NCBI RefSeq assembly: GCF_946848805.1
Contig: NZ_CAMPFU010000003.1
Location: forward strand, 186,001-250,000
From: Deinococcus sp. Marseille-Q6407
Lineage (GTDB): Bacteria > Deinococcota > Deinococci > Deinococcales > Deinococcaceae
Direction: 5' to 3'
Length of the DNA: 64,000 nucleotides
Shown: one piece after another, positions 63,187-64,000 of the stretch
Position numbering within the stretch: position 1 is the stretch's first letter
Layout: every line of letters begins with the position of its first letter
The notes under the pieces: generated by a model
Database searches by the model: none
Told to the model about the DNA's origin: nothing
Seen by the model: the letters and a program-made list of their open reading frames with translations, nothing else
Translations under genes and position numbers: made by a program

Positions 63187-63879
63187 TCAGACGCCGGTGG
63201 CCGCGATGGCACCCAGCAGGGCCACCGGGGCCGTCTCAGCCCGCAGGATACGGGGGCCCAGCACCACGCCGCGGGCGCCACGGGCCAGCAGCGCCTCCAT
63301 CTCGGCCTCAGAAAAGCCGCCTTCTGGGCCGGTCAGCAGCGTGACCGGGCTCTCCCAGTGCAGCTGATCGGCCAACAGGTCGTGGACATAGGGGTGCGCC
63401 ACGTAAGCCTGCCCTTCCCAGCTCAGCGCCGGGAGAGGAATGGGCGGCAGCACCGCCGGCGTCACGGCGCGGCGCGACTGCTTGCTGGCCTCGGCAGCAA
63501 TTCGGTTCAGCCGGGCCAGCTTGTTGGCGCCGATGTCGCGCACGTCGGCGTGCGCGGTGACCAGCAGCTGAATGCTGGCCACGCCCAGTTCAGTGGCGGC
63601 CCGCACCACGTCTGCGAGTTTGTCGCCCTTGAGCAGCGCTACGGCCAGCGTGACCGGCTGCGGCGTTTCGGGAGTGCCGGGCATTTCTTCCACCAGCCGC
63701 AGGGTGGCCCGCAGGCTGTCCAGCGTGAGCAACTCGGCGCGGGCTTCACGGCCCCGCCCGTCAAAGACCAGCAGCGGGTCGCCGGCGCCCAGCCGCATCA
63801 CACTGAGGTGGTGTGCTTCGGAGCCGCTCAGGGTCATCTCGGCGGCCAATTCCGGCACGCGCACGCGGGTCAGGCGCAT
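63187..63879 (-). CDS. rsmE: 16S rRNA (uracil-1498-N3)-methyltransferase
   Basis: SPOUT-class enzyme that methylates U1498 of 16S rRNA. A PUA-like N-terminal domain (SGSEAHHLSVMRLGAGDP) is followed by the knotted SAM domain with KGDKLADVVRAATELGVA, EASKQSRRAVTP, LLTGPEGGFSEAE and LGPRILRAETAPVALLG. About 230 residues from the ATG at 63879; the extra 22 residues of the longest frame are repeats belonging to the upstream prmA end. Confidence 0.95.
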   Translation of the reverse strand: MRLTRVRVPELAAEMTLSGSEAHHLSVMRLGAGDPLLVFDGRGREARAELLTLDSLRATLRLVEEMPGTPETPQPVTLAVALLKGDKLADVVRAATELGVASIQLLVTAHADVRDIGANKLARLNRIAAEASKQSRRAVTPAVLPPIPLPALSWEGQAYVAHPYVHDLLADQLHWESPVTLLTGPEGGFSEAEMEALLARGARGVVLGPRILRAETAPVALLGAIAATGV

Positions 63880-63881
63880 CC

Positions 63882-64000
63882 TCAGCCTGCTTTCTGGCCG
63901 GTGGCTTTCTGGTTGGTGGCTTTCTGGCCGGTGACCAGCACCCACTCGCCGTCCTGGCGCACCTGCACATTCTGCACGCCTTCACGCTCCAGGGCTGCCA
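63882..64000 (-). CDS. prmA: Ribosomal protein L11 methyltransferase PrmA, C-terminal end (truncated by window edge)
   Basis: The last 38 codons. EREGVQNVQVRQDGEWVLV fits the final helix and strand of PrmA. The end is extended by three QKAT-type repeats coded by the tandem DNA repeat at 63891-63935. Its stop is 3 bases from the rsmE ATG; a prmA-rsmE pair is common. The identity rests on a short piece. Confidence 0.55.
   Translation of the reverse strand, partial: AALEREGVQNVQVRQDGEWVLVTGQKATNQKATGQKAG
63891..63935. repeat. Three tandem copies of a 15-base unit in the prmA tail
   Basis: Unit CTTTCTGGCCGGTGG with two changed bases in copy 2 and one in copy 3. On the coding strand it adds the residues QKATG or QKATN in tandem to the C-terminus. 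Confidence 0.85.

Overview
This window is a GC-rich bacterial chromosome segment that looks like Deinococcus (Deinococcota). The evidence is a fused cytochrome oxidase subunit I+III, a dcw division cluster from murG to ftsZ, a CsaB/DUF5693 pair fitting an S-layer cell wall, and many genes whose start codon lies only 5-7 bases after a TANNNT -10 box. That last pattern marks leaderless mRNAs, which are common in this genus. No phage, insertion sequence or CRISPR array is visible. The window is mostly housekeeping DNA with some lineage-specific genes.

Layout. 1-7361 (minus): 5' part of ruvB, then a respiratory block (SCO copper chaperone, cox I/III fusion, cox II with fused cytochrome c, heme O synthase ctaB, heme A synthase ctaA). 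7709-9151: mltG and a tRNA-Asp/Phe/Thr operon. 9227-13314: meaB, deoB, an unknown gene, a frameshifted lipoprotein gene and a DUF420 membrane protein. 13376-17022: LptB-like ATPase, DUF3084 coiled-coil protein and a Bax-inhibitor-1 family protein. 17141-21559: glmS, a cysteine-less FmdB-like protein, an HtrA protease and an HD-domain protein. 21600-28975: murG, murC, murB, ftsQ, ftsA, ftsZ. 28999-32909: thioredoxin-like protein, ADP-ribosylglycohydrolase and polyphosphate kinase with a histone-H1-like tail. 33210-37844 (minus): fatty-acid cluster fabH-fabD-fabG-acpP-fabF. 38050-39788 (minus): glnK and a deletion-damaged amt. 40102-42177: trigger factor, tRNA-Leu and tRNA-His. 42177-47787: PAS histidine kinase, DUF418 membrane protein, CsaB and DUF5693 protein. 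47924-53103: MrfA-like helicase, phoU, a small ORF, a broken alpha/beta hydrolase and a zinc-ribbon protein. 53207-58375: Nudix hydrolase, dnaB, two pilins and an O-antigen-ligase-like protein. 58438-64000: methyltransferase, gpsA, HAD phosphatase, HIT protein, SDR, a degenerate pyrophosphatase-like protein, a lipoprotein, rsmE and the 3' end of prmA.

The most interesting points are: a DEAH helicase of the MrfA/YprA type that carries a PcrA/UvrD-type C-terminal RNA-polymerase-binding module; matching 11-bp direct repeats like a Pho box upstream of phoU and ppk; the H1-like tail on polyphosphate kinase; an FmdB-like protein without its zinc cysteines; and three genes broken by short clean lesions (amt, a secreted hydrolase, a lipoprotein), which are either strain-specific decay or assembly errors.

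Many start codons were moved from the longest reading frame to the position fixed by a -10 box or Shine-Dalgarno sequence. Domain assignments come from reading motifs by eye, and no database search was run.
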